64,000 nucleotides of DNA from Cinnamomum chago (lineage: Eukaryota > Streptophyta > Magnoliopsida > Laurales > Lauraceae): positions 21,208,001 through 21,272,000 of the forward strand of contig CP142453.1 in NCBI GenBank assembly GCA_038049695.1. The letters run 5' to 3'. The notes below the pieces were generated by a model. It saw only the letters and a program-made list of their open reading frames with translations. It was not told where the DNA came from and did not search any database. Made by a program: the position numbers and the translations under genes. The stretch's first letter is position 1. Every line of letters starts with the position of its first letter. Positions 1 through 10,120 of the stretch are shown in pieces.

Positions 1-550
1 TTTTGAATTCTTCAACTTACTAAATCTCAAAATCCTCCTGGACTGGCATACAAGAACCTTCCTTTGTATACTAATTTCAAAAGGCAATAGAGAACTTAGT
101 GCCAAGAAAGCATTAGTTAATTAGGACAGGATAAACCATGTGTGTATGATGATTTTGGGACATTTGAATAAGCATGGAGATTCAAACTCTATAACCTCTA
201 GTCACTCCGCCGGTCCAGGATGGTAATTGATTATTGCTCTCTTAATACCTTTCTGGTAGTTGTTTATTATTCCTTTGTTCAATGGTCCATTTAGAGCAAT
301 GGAATTTGGGTAGAATGCTATCAAAGTTTTTGAAAACATCCCTGAGAAAGGTACCTTGTTTTCTTAGGAGGAACCAATACTGGTAGCAGACATTTTTTCC
401 TGTAGGTTCCTGTGCACCCCTCCCATAAAGTAGGCTCTATTCAGTGGTTCCAAATGTAAAGGATGTTGGGACTTGGGAAATTCTGAAGCATTGGACAAAA
501 CGTATCACCCATCAGTTTTTTATTTTTTTGGTAGAAACATCTTGTTGATG
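1..550. other. intergenic, nothing recognised
   Basis: AT-rich sequence with no convincing coding region on either strand. No repeat structure stands out before the MITE that begins at 554. Confidence 0.5.
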
Positions 551-553
551 TTA

Positions 554-927
554 GAGCATCTCCAAGAGATACTTTAAATTTGGATATGCTTTTAAAAAAA
601 TGAAGGCTGATGTGGCATATGTATTTTGGCAAATATAACTTGGCAACTCCAAGAGAGATGTCAAATGCAAATGTAAGTGGGCCTATGATCATTATTTTAT
701 GCAAAAGAAAGATTTGCACCCAAAAACTCAAATGCAAGTGGGCTCTCACCATTATTTTATTCAAAATTTTTTTTTGAAGTATGCTTTATGGTATGCCAAA
801 TTTGGCATACCATTACATACTTCAAATGCCATGTAGGATATGAAGTATCTGTTGGAGACAATCTCATATGTCATTTAGAGCTGTTGGAAGATGACATGGC
901 CATTTGAAGTATCTGTTGGAGTTGCTC
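554..927. mobile_element. Tourist/PIF-Harbinger-type MITE
   Basis: The ends are inverted: left GAGCATCTCCA and, reading the right end on the other strand, GAGCAACTCCA. A 3-bp target duplication TTA lies at 551-553 and 928-930. The element is 374 bp, has no coding capacity, and carries an internal palindrome near 790-815 (GTATGCC...GGCATAC). Short length, TTA duplication and this terminal sequence fit non-autonomous PIF/Harbinger elements. Confidence 0.8.
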
Positions 928-930
928 TTA

Positions 931-2717
931 GCCATCAGGTTGGTTTGAAATCCAGAGTCCTGGGGTTATTGGTGGTGACTGTGGATTTCCCAAATGGCAG
1001 GCTCACCCAGAATCTATTCCAGTAAGTCCATCAGGGCGGCTACTTGTTAAATCTGAACATATATCTTACTCCATGTACTTGATTATGTGAAACAAGATAG
1101 TAGAATTGATAACTGCTTCATGTGGAGTGGTTAGAATTTAAGTGGTGGGTCTAGTAATGAATCTCTAGAGTTAAGCATTTCAAAGTTCTTTAGTGTTTGG
1201 AATTTTACTAGCAAAGTGAAGTGAGGTGAATGATGAAATTTGATATTTTTTTATTTGACACATATTCTTTTATTATCTATTGAATTGACTATTCATCTTA
1301 TTTCACTAATAAGATAAAGTCGTCAAACAGGGAGCGTGTCTGAATTTGTCTAGTAATCAAGCCTGCATCCTCTTCCCGAGGTGGGTCCGGATCCTTGGCA
1401 TCAGCATTACTGTCTTTTGGGAATTTACTTGGAATTACGAGTGATCTGTATGAAAAGGTCTAGGTTAAATGAGATTTGGCTGAAGGCCCAAAAGGCTTAT
1501 AGATAAAAACTAGGTTAAATTCAATTCATCATTGAATCCCTCCCATCAGTTAGTCGAGGAATGTTTCTAGTGACATTGAGTGACCTCTGGTGGCACCTGA
1601 GTGGCCACCTATCACACATCAGTGGTCATTTATCAAATATATATAAATAACCTATTCATTGGAGATGCAACTTCTACGAAACAGCCAGAGAGACCCTTCC
1701 AGAATGATTCTCACTGGATAAATGTAAGATTAGACATCCAAACACCATCTTCAGAAAAAAAATACAATAAAAAAACCCAAACATCATCAACACCTACCTA
1801 GCCATTATTCTACTCTCATTGTATTCATCTTTTGTAGGTTTCTCATTTTGTTCTGGGCTTCTCATTTAATCTGGTTGGACCAACTTACATCTTTGAAGGA
1901 TATCATGGACTGTTTCTGCACAGTCCAGGGGCCCACTCAGCTGCATTGAGACAACTAGCTAGTCCTGTGTGAAAGCATTATTCTGAGAATCTTTCACATT
2001 TTTCTAGGACTTTATACCATAAAGAGCTAGGTCACACAGTCCATCCTGTTAGATGTTGAATTTGTGGTGTGGGCCACTTTTCATCTAGGCCATTGTTTTT
2101 TTCTTTATGATTCTTTGTCTTCCCCCCTTTTATCAAATCTGAGAAGTGCATCATTTTTTTTTTTAATTGCATTCATCATCTCAGACCAGTGGATAGGACA
2201 GCTTACACAGAGTATCACATGTGATAGAGGAATTTTCAAGGGTAGAGATTTGTGGAAATATTGTCTAGCAAATTTGAATTGTGCAACAAAAAAGTCTTCA
2301 TGACTGAAGAGTAGAAATCAGATATGGAAGAAAATTAATTCTTAAATTGCCAACTTGTCAATTTAATTCATTGGCAATCAATCGGCAAAGTCCAAACGAT
2401 AAAATAAAAAAGGATTTTTATGAAGAAAATCATGCTTAAACTCTGAATCTACGATATATGAAAAAAAAAAAAAAAGACCTTTTGGCAGTGGGTGATGTAA
2501 TTTTTTTGTATCAAATTATCCCAATTGGTCATAAAAGTCAACCAATTGGCGATATCGTCACCCATTTCGTCCCAACTCCACAACCTCGTGCGTCTCTCTT
2601 CACATTTCAGTCATATAGAATCCAAGTGGAACTATAATATGAGAAAAATCTATATAATTTCAAACAAGTATTAAACAGTGAAAGAACTAGTTCCGGGTCT
2701 CCTGTTGCACGCCAGAC
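931..2717. other. intergenic, possible decayed MITE near 1190-1335
   Basis: No gene is supported. At about 1190-1335 the ends GTGTTTGGAATTTTAC and, inverted, CTGTTTGACGACTTTA resemble a diverged Tourist-like element, but no clean target duplication was found. Around 2490-2570 short inverted CCAATTGG blocks occur. Reading frames here are short and of biased composition. Confidence 0.35.
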
Positions 2718-2940
2718 TTTTTTTTTTCCTCTTTCTAACGAAGGGTTCCCAATCCTTTGAGCCGAACTAATCCCTCTGAGCTCAGAGAGAAGCCAGGTAA
2801 AATACCTGTGGCCCCTAGGTGGTAGGACAAGTGGACTCAACCTTATGTTCCTAAAGAGTGGGGAACCGGAGGTCAATACTAAGACCTCATGCTCTAGAAG
2901 AGGGATGAACTGTAGTCCTGACCACTCGATCAACCCCTTA
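2718..2940 (-). mobile_element. SINE-like retroposon, diverged
   Basis: Read on the minus strand it starts with a tRNA-like head near 2940 (GATCGAGTGGTCAGGACTAC) and ends in a poly-A run, seen as ten T on the plus strand at 2718-2727. The 3' half (GGGTTCCCAATCCTTTGAG and following, plus strand) matches the better preserved SINE at 8691-8886, which defines the family. No target duplication was recognised, and the head is longer and more diverged than in that copy. Confidence 0.5.
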
Positions 2941-3529
2941 GATTTCAAACTCTTTAACCAAGAAGAGCATACAACCAGAACATTTTCTTTTGACAAATGT
3001 CCAAACTTCCAATGCTCCAAGCACACAATCTTCTATGACTTCACAAGTTCTACCACAAATAATGTAACTCTTGCAAATGAAAAGAGACAGAATATGATCG
3101 TGCAGTTAGATCAAAAGGACAACCCATTTGTACGATGGGAAATTCTAAAAGCACCAACGTGATTTGCGGAGTACACCCACGTTTTAATTTTTTCTTTATT
3201 ACCAAAATAGCCATATGTGAAATTTCGACGGTACCCTTGATTTCATTTATATACGGATATGCAGATCCGTGCATATTAGACGTCCACGATTTTCATATGC
3301 CAAGCAAGAAAATTATGCATGGATCTACGTATTCGTGCATAACGCGAACCATTTTGTTTTTGTTTGCAATCCGTAAGCCTTCTTCTCTCTCCCTTCCCTT
3401 TTATTCAACCATATTTCCCTCCCAATTGCAACCCACACTCCAATCCATTTGCATAGATTTCATGTTTATTTAGTTGAAAAAAATTTAACAAAGAGGAAAA
3501 CAAAATGGAAGAAGTTGAAGATGAAGAGG

Positions 3530-6500
3530 TGTAACGCCTCAATTTCGGATACCGATAAAGTCGTCGGAATACCCGAAGTTGGCGCGCTACTTCCCGAAAA
3601 ATCTGAGAACTTTCAAGATCGTAGGTCCGCAGTGAGGTCTAATTTAAAACTTTTGAACGATATAAACTCAATGGTTAAATTTGCGGAAGCATAACAAGTA
3701 AAGCGGAAGGAATTTGGTATCGATATATATATCAAGTAAGAGCGGAACAGTAGTCTAGTTTAAAAGTATCAATTGTTAAACAAAAGTTAATACATTTTTG
3801 TTAACTACCCGGCTCACTACAAAATTCGCTCGAAAGCCCAAAATAGATGAACGCTCATAACCCTGGTAATATCTCTCCACCCTCCGGCTCGACATCAGGG
3901 TCGGTCAGGCCCCATACGTAGTCTTCGACGACAGGCGCCTCTACTAGCGCAAGCGCATCCTTTGCGAACTCTGGGTCAAGGCCTAAGCACCAAAGATGAG
4001 TCAGATCTAAAAGATCTGACAAGTCACAGTATACAGATAACATAAGACATATATATCAAAAGAGTAGAGACAAGTTTATAATTTAAAGAATAACAAGGTA
4101 AATGAACTAGGCAGTTGAGCAAGATAAGCATAAGGAATCAGGATAAATATACAACATCTAATCTACTACAAAATGACACATTCACACGAGGTGGAATACC
4201 GCGGGATATTATGCCGCGGCTCTCCTATACTGAACACAGTTGCGGCGGGGAATCTCACCAGTGCTGGGAATTACTAATCCCGCAAATCACTCATCAATCT
4301 CATCACACTCATCACTCAAGACCGGACACGGTATCACACCGTCCGTCTAAACCACATAGCTCATCATGATAGCTCCACAACACTCATAATAGCTCCTACT
4401 AGGGATGATCAGTCCACAGGCTGAGTTTAAATCAATCGAGTGAATGTCTATGCCGACTCAAGGAAACTCGAGTGAATGTCTATGGCTTTGCCTTGCGTAA
4501 ACAAGGTCCTAACCAAGTCTCTAAGAGGTCTATAAATCAAATCAGTCTATGAATTATAATCCAAGTCCAAGCCCACTCGTTGGATCCATACCAAGGCCCA
4601 TCAACACATGGCCTGGTCTAAAACAGTCCATACGAGGCAATCATAGCCATATTTACTGATAAACCGCTCATTCTAATCCATAAAGATATATAATCCTAAT
4701 ATAAACTACCTCTCCAATCTAAGGTTACACATCTCCACACTTAGGCTCAGTAAGGGCCCGCCTAGCCACAGACACGGGTTAGTGATCTACAAGTCATACT
4801 ATCGGGTCACCTCTAAGATATCCTAGGTTCAGGTCCTCTATTTCTTTTAATTAACAGTTAATAACTACACTAAGGATATAAGAGTGACAGTAAATAATTG
4901 AAGTGAAGTATGAACTTCAATAAGAGAATCAACAAGGAATAACAACAGTCCAATCCTAGGTAATGGACCACATTCAGGTCCAGGTCCATCTCCGGTAATT
5001 AGATCTCTAAACGAAGTCTCAAATGCCAAAGGATACCGTGTTTGGTGCTCTTGAGGTTACGAGCATCATTGACAACGTTTAAGGCTCTAATCATATTAGA
5101 TTAAATGACCAAAACCCAAATCGGTGGTCCCCACGAGTCAAGGTTGAGATACACCGTTGACTCGGGCTTAGGATATTGATAAATGTCCATTTGGATGGTC
5201 AATGGGCCCCACAAATGATCAAAACTCCATTAATGAGAAAACTAGAAAATCACTGACACTCAGTGTGCTCGGTCGGCCTGGCACATGCTGAGTCGACCTG
5301 GCACACTGGGGGTTGACCCCAGGTTGACCTGGTGTGCAGTGTGCTCGGTCGACCTCCTGGCCTGGTGGGTCGACCGAGTGCACTGGAAAATCTGGTTCTG
5401 GCCTTCTGGAAGACTTAATTTGTTTTCAAATGTTCCCAATGTGTCCGGTCAACCTCCTGGCCTAGGTGGTTGACCGCATACACCAAAAACCTTGGAAAGA
5501 GTGATGTCCCAGCTTTCAGACATTTTTACTGCAAATCCTGTGTTTCAGGAGAAAACCAACTTTCAGTCTGCATTCCCTGAGTTTCAGGAGAAAAACCAAC
5601 TTTCAGTCATTTCCTACAAAAATAGTGTACCCTGGTCGACCTGGGCAGGGCCAGGTCGACCTGGCACACTAGAACTTAGCTCTGCAGGAAAAATCAACTG
5701 AGAGCAGGTTTTTCCTAAAATTCAGTGTGCCCGGTTGACTTGGGCAGGGCCCGGTTGACCTGGCACACAGGGAAACTCAGTCTGCAAGATTTTTCTAACT
5801 GGGAGCTGTTTTCTGCAGAAATAGTGTACCCGGGTCACCTGGCACACAAAAACTCAGTTCTGCAGGAAAATACAACTGAGACCTGTTTCTGCAGGTTTTA
5901 GTGTACCCAGGTCGACCTGGCACAATGCAAAAATCCTGCAGAACCCAGTTTTCGGGATTTTTCCATTTTCAACCCGATTTTCCCCCAAAACACCTCCAAT
6001 CACTCCCAAACTTCACCAAATCATTGAAAAACACAAAACCACTACAATGCCCATCATCCAACACCAATTAGGCCCATTGATCTTCCAAATGGGGTGAAAA
6101 CCCATCCATCAATGTCCAACCATCCATCTATTCTAAGCTCAATGTAAAACTAGCACAAGTTATTGACTGAAATTGAGAAACACAGAATCAAATAAACAGA
6201 ACATACATTCTATGTTAAGAGTGTAGTGCACTTGCCTTTGATTTGTGAGAAGTTGTAGAGAGAGAGAAGAAGAGAAAGATCCAATCTAAGCTAAGAAGAA
6301 GAAGATGTAGCAGCTCTTAAGGTAATTTCTCCAGCACAACAGTAGCCTAACTCTAGAAGGAAAAAGAGAGAGGAATAATAATAGTGTTATATTTATAAGA
6401 TTTGGGGGTGGCTAAAGTCTGAAATACCCTTTAGGGTTTCATAGGATTAGGGTTAGGGTTAGGGGCAATTAGGTTTTTAGGTGGGAAAGTTCTAGAAAAT

Positions 6501-6765
6501 GTGCTTTTTGTGAATAACCCCCTATGGTTAACTCAAACTACTAGCTAGGGCCCCTCACTAACCTACTAACTCTAGGAATTGCAAAAGACTCCAAAAAACC
6601 CTAATACTAATACAACTAAACTAGTCTAACACAAACTTAGGAGATTAGTACATAACTACCCTGATTAACCCCTAATTAACATAATTAGTCACTAATTAAT
6701 ATAATTAACTAATAATTAGTATTGAAAAATCCAATTAGAGGGCCCACAAGGGGTGGGGCCTCACA
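3530..6765. mobile_element. long solo LTR, probably Ty3/gypsy
   Basis: The element starts TGTAACGCCTCAATTT and ends GGGGCCTCACA, so it has the TG...CA termini of an LTR. It is flanked by a perfect 5-bp duplication AGAGG (3525-3529 and 6766-6770). No gag or pol reading frame, primer-binding site or polypurine tract is visible, and the 3236-bp length fits one long LTR rather than a full element. A TATA-like stretch lies near 6388-6400. LTRs of about 3 kb beginning TGTAAC are known from the Tekay/Del chromovirus group; that assignment is inference. Orientation is taken as plus from the TATA-like site only. Confidence 0.7.
5262..5935. repeat. palindromic GGTCGACC repeat cluster inside the LTR
   Basis: Imperfect units built on GGTCGACCTGG and GGCACAC recur, with GTCGACC at about 5290, 5347, 5366, 5634, 5652 and 5910. 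Decayed versions read GGTTGACC. The units occur in both orientations because the core is palindromic. The CG-to-TG changes look like deamination of methylated CpG. Confidence 0.7.
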
Positions 6766-7062
6766 AGAGGTACGAGGAGATGATGAACTTCAATTTATAT
6801 GCTGAAGAAGAGAAAAAGATGAGCTGACGACGAAGGGAATCAGGAAGAAGGAGAAGGAGATGAGCCGACAACGAAGAAGAGAAGAAGATGAGAGGACGGA
6901 AATGAGGAAGAAGGAGAAGAAGAAGGGCATGTTGGTAATTTTTCATGGGTGGGCTCAGCAAAAAAAAAAAGAGGGGAGTTTATAGTTTTCCTATAGGTGA
7001 GCTCAGCATGTGGGTTGGCTCAGCAAATTGGATTGGTGTGTTTAGAATTTCCCTTGTACGAA

Positions 7063-7484
7063 TGCTAATTATAGCTTTTAAAATTCCCATGGAGACCTGA
7101 TTAGAAGATTCGACATTCCTACTTCTTAGATGGAAGAGGGCTTCTTTTAACGACGAATTGAGAGAGAGATTAAATCTTCTTCGCTAACCAACCCATTCAA
7201 ACCTTAAAGGCGTTAATAGAGGTAAAGAAAATACTTTTCAAGATTTTTTGTCAGGTGAAATCCAGACGGTGCACTTTTGGTGATCTACACATTTCAACGC
7301 CGAGTTAAACCTCTTGGGATTCAAACTTGGGACTAGTTGGCCTTGATATTGTATTATTAAATGCCCTTGCTTGGCAATAAGAGAACTTGCATTTTGGAAG
7401 TTTCATTTTATAAGAGAAGGGCTTGGATTCCTCGCATGCGGTGCATAGGTCGGATCCTTACTACTGGGCCTAGTAAGGCTAGGT
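7063..7484. other. intergenic, nothing recognised
   Basis: No reading frame with recognisable protein features and no clear element boundary. Confidence 0.4.
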
Positions 7485-7818
7485 GTTGTGGGCCCAGAGT
7501 CTTGAATTGCTGGCAGTTACTGGATCATGGGCCCATATGTCAGGTCTTAGTGTTTGCTAAGTTGGATTCAGCCCAGCAGCCACCAAAGGCATTCACTTGG
7601 GGGCTCTTTCTCATTATGGGTCACTGTTTTCTTTCTGATCCCATTTTTACATTTCAATTCTCATTCCAAGCCCATTTTCCTTCCATTGCATAGTGGCATT
7701 TATTATCCATCTGAGATGATCCATCTCAACCATCTAGATTACTAAATCCAATAAAGAATAATCAGCAAAACAAGTAGATTTCAATATGTTAGGACGGTCC
7801 ATCATATTTTATATAAGG
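7485..7818 (+). repeat. dispersed repeat, copy 1
   Basis: The segment matches 14092-14415 in the same orientation over about 330 bp. Shared blocks include GTGGGCCCAGAGTCTTGA at the start, GCCACCAAAGGCAT, and GGACGGTCCATCATATTT near the end. The copies differ by many substitutions and small indels (roughly four fifths identical by eye). No inverted ends or target duplication were recognised, so the class is unknown. Confidence 0.65.
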
Positions 7819-7833
7819 ACAATTTTTAAAAAA

Positions 7834-7938
7834 AGTATAAGACTTTTGGCTTCTTTCCAAAAAAGTACTTGAAGGTTTTGAAGTACTTTTGGCTTCTTTC
7901 CAAAAAAGTATAAGACTTTTGGCTTCTTTCCAAAAATG
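7834..7938 (+). repeat. short tandem repeat, ~35 bp unit
   Basis: About three imperfect copies of a unit containing GACTTTTGGCTTCTTTCC followed by an A run and AGTA. No function is suggested. Confidence 0.75.
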
Positions 7939-8677
7939 ATCGAGAATAAAAATTTTTCATATTCCTTTCGATCAAGTCGTCCTCATAAAAGCAATTTAGA
8001 AAATGGCAAAATTTAACCTTTGTCCAAACCAATAAATGATTGTCTCTGGACTTTTGTGGGTTCCATTTGCACGATCCGAACCTTTCATCCTCTTCAAAAG
8101 GCCAAATTCAATGGCTAGGGATTCAAACTTAGTAGCTCGATTCATTATGGATCATGAGAAACTTGAGAAAAATCCAGAATGTCGATCTGCCATAGTGCTA
8201 AAGGATGAGTCTTTTTTTCCGTCCATTTTCTCTTTTGATTTTTCAAAATTTTGTGGGCTCCTAAGTAATGATTTAAATTGTTCATCATCTCCGAAAGGCC
8301 AAAAACAACCAAGGTGTCAAATTTCAGCCATAGACTCATCCTAAGTTTGAGATCATTCATCATCAAAGATTTGTCTCAATTATGATCGATCATAAACTTT
8401 GAGATATTTATCTCAATTTGGGTCTTGATTTGGTTGGGGTGGGGGTGGGGGTGGTTGGGTTGGTTAGGTCTTGATTTATCATGAATTGTGAGAAATTTAC
8501 AAAAAGGTTAGAACTGTTGGATGTTTTGTAGTGTACATAGATGGTTGGATTTCTTGGAGTTTGTTGCTAACTGTGGAATGCAATAATTCCGCCCCTCAAA
8601 AGTCCTCACTGAGGACAGCATGGCTCCAGGCGAGACAAAATTTAGAGGATTCCTCCCAAATGTGCCCTCCCAATTGA
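7939..8677. other. intergenic, nothing recognised
   Basis: Short open frames only. A GT-rich stretch (GGGGTGGGGGTGGGGGTGG) lies at about 8436-8455 and could form a G-quadruplex on the plus strand. Confidence 0.35.
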
Positions 8678-8690
8678 AGATCCTTTTATT

Positions 8691-8886
8691 ATTATTTTTT
8701 ATTATTATTATTTTTTTTTTGATAACGTAGGGTTCCCAGCCCTTTGGACCAGAATAATCCCTACGGAGCCAGGAGAGAAAGCCGGGTAAAATTCCCCTGT
8801 GGCCCCAGTGTGGTAGAGCAGTTTCGAACCCACAACCTCCGGGTGCAAACCGTAGTCCTAGGCCAACTGAGCTACCCCTCGGGGTT
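8691..8886 (-). mobile_element. tRNA-derived SINE
   Basis: On the minus strand the element begins CCGAGGGGTAGCTCAGTTGG, which carries a pol III A box (TAGCTCAGTTGG). GTGGGTTCGAA follows as the B box, then a non-tRNA body and a poly-A/AAT tail. A 13-bp target duplication AGATCCTTTTATT flanks it exactly (8678-8690 and 8887-8899). The head does not fold back to a matching acceptor stem, so it is a retroposon and not a tRNA gene. Confidence 0.85.
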
Positions 8887-8899
8887 AGATCCTTTTATT

Positions 8900-10068
8900 T
8901 GAAAGTATGAGTTATTTGAAAGTATGAGAGGACATTGTGAGCATAGAGTCTAGCATTCGCCAGCTGTATAAGATTTCTTTTTTTTCTTTTATCATTCTTA
9001 GTGAGTAATTGAAAGGGTACATTAGCTGGCAAGAGATTTTATGTAGCTGACAAATGTTGATTGGATAAAACAGTATCTCTCTGTTTCAACGAAACAAGAG
9101 CAGACACTTTGCATAAGCGATACGAACAATATGAATTTGGTCTTGCCTTACTACAATTGGAGTGAGCTTTGGCCTAGTGGCACTAAAGAGAGGCATTTAT
9201 ATTGGATAGTTTTGATTTAAAAAGTGGGCTCCACTGATGGATTATCGCAAAGGCCTCAAAGAATTTTACTTAGGAAATTTTAACTTTCAATACTACAGTA
9301 GCCGAGTATTTTGGGAAGTATAGTGCTTGTAGTCGCTTTTGTACGCAAAACAGTGGCCTTTGTGATTCTACCAAGGGTTAACATTAATCCCCCACCCACC
9401 CCCAACACCCACACCCACAGGGCACCCACACCCAAACCCAACTTCAATCGGGTCCCCAACTTCCGATCCATTCTTAAATGAGTTGGTTATATCATTACAA
9501 TTCTTGTACGTTCCTAAATTGGACAGGTTAACTGGTGGAGAGTTTGTGGACACGGCCGGCTCTCAAGCGACAATTTTAAATGAGGTCTTTTTTATTTTTT
9601 AGTGAGTTGTGTCTATCTCCTCGCATGTGCGAATTTGCATTACCTCGTATGCTTGAGTTGTGTCTATCTTTCCTTTTATGTATGAGTTCCCATCAAATCA
9701 CATGTGATTTGTGTCATGAGTCTAAGAGTCCCAATCCTTTCCTTATATTACAAAAAGTGAAATAAAAAATAGGATGTGACGGGTGGGACTTTATTTTTTT
9801 AGCTTAAACCAAGGCTTTTCTCACTTTATGGTAAAGCTTGCCTTCATTGGTGGACATGACGGTGTAACCCAATTTTACCATCCGGTGTAAACCGGCTCAA
9901 GTATGTCTTAGGTTCTGCCCACGACTGAAATGAATAACTAGAATTCATACAGCTGATCTCAACATTTTTCATTATTAGGCTATTGAAGGTCTTATGGTAA
10001 TCATGAGTCATGATAACATATCAAATTAACAGGAATAAGTACGAACATTGCTTGCTAATTAATGAAGT
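8900..10068. other. intergenic, nothing recognised
   Basis: No supported gene. A C-rich stretch at about 9390-9440 produces glycine/valine-rich spurious frames on the minus strand. Confidence 0.4.
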
Positions 10069-10074
10069 TTTATT
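10069..10074 (-). promoter_or_regulatory. candidate polyadenylation signal of the P450 gene
   Basis: AATAAA on the minus strand, about 47 nt past the stop codon of the CYP96A-like gene; it is the first canonical signal downstream. Confidence 0.5.
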
Positions 10075-10120
10075 TTCTCCTTTCCATGAGGATCCGGACC
10101 AGTACTAAACCAAACTAGCA

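Larger units (their letters stand above)
3137..7053. mobile_element. Mutator-type TIR element, split by a solo LTR
   Basis: The left end GGGAAATTCTAAAAGCACCA and the inverted right end GGGAAATTCTAAACACACCA form terminal inverted repeats that continue with lower similarity for about 50 bp. The flanks TTGTACGAT (3128-3136) and TTGTACGAA (7054-7062) form a 9-bp target duplication with one mismatch, the size expected of Mutator-like elements. Removing the nested LTR element (3530-6765) and one copy of its 5-bp duplication leaves about 680 bp of original element. That residual contains a short acidic open frame starting at 3505, interrupted by the insertion. There is no transposase, so the element is non-autonomous. 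Confidence 0.75.

Noticed and set aside
3530-6765. Full-length LTR retrotransposon
   Set aside because: There is no internal LTR pair, primer-binding site, gag or pol; the TG...CA ends and 5-bp duplication fit a solo LTR.
7834-7938. CRISPR-like array
   Set aside because: Only about three irregular AT-rich copies without unique spacers, in a plant genome; an ordinary tandem repeat.
8820-8886. tRNA gene on the minus strand
   Set aside because: The A and B boxes are present but the ends do not pair as an acceptor stem, and the sequence runs into a SINE body with a target duplication.
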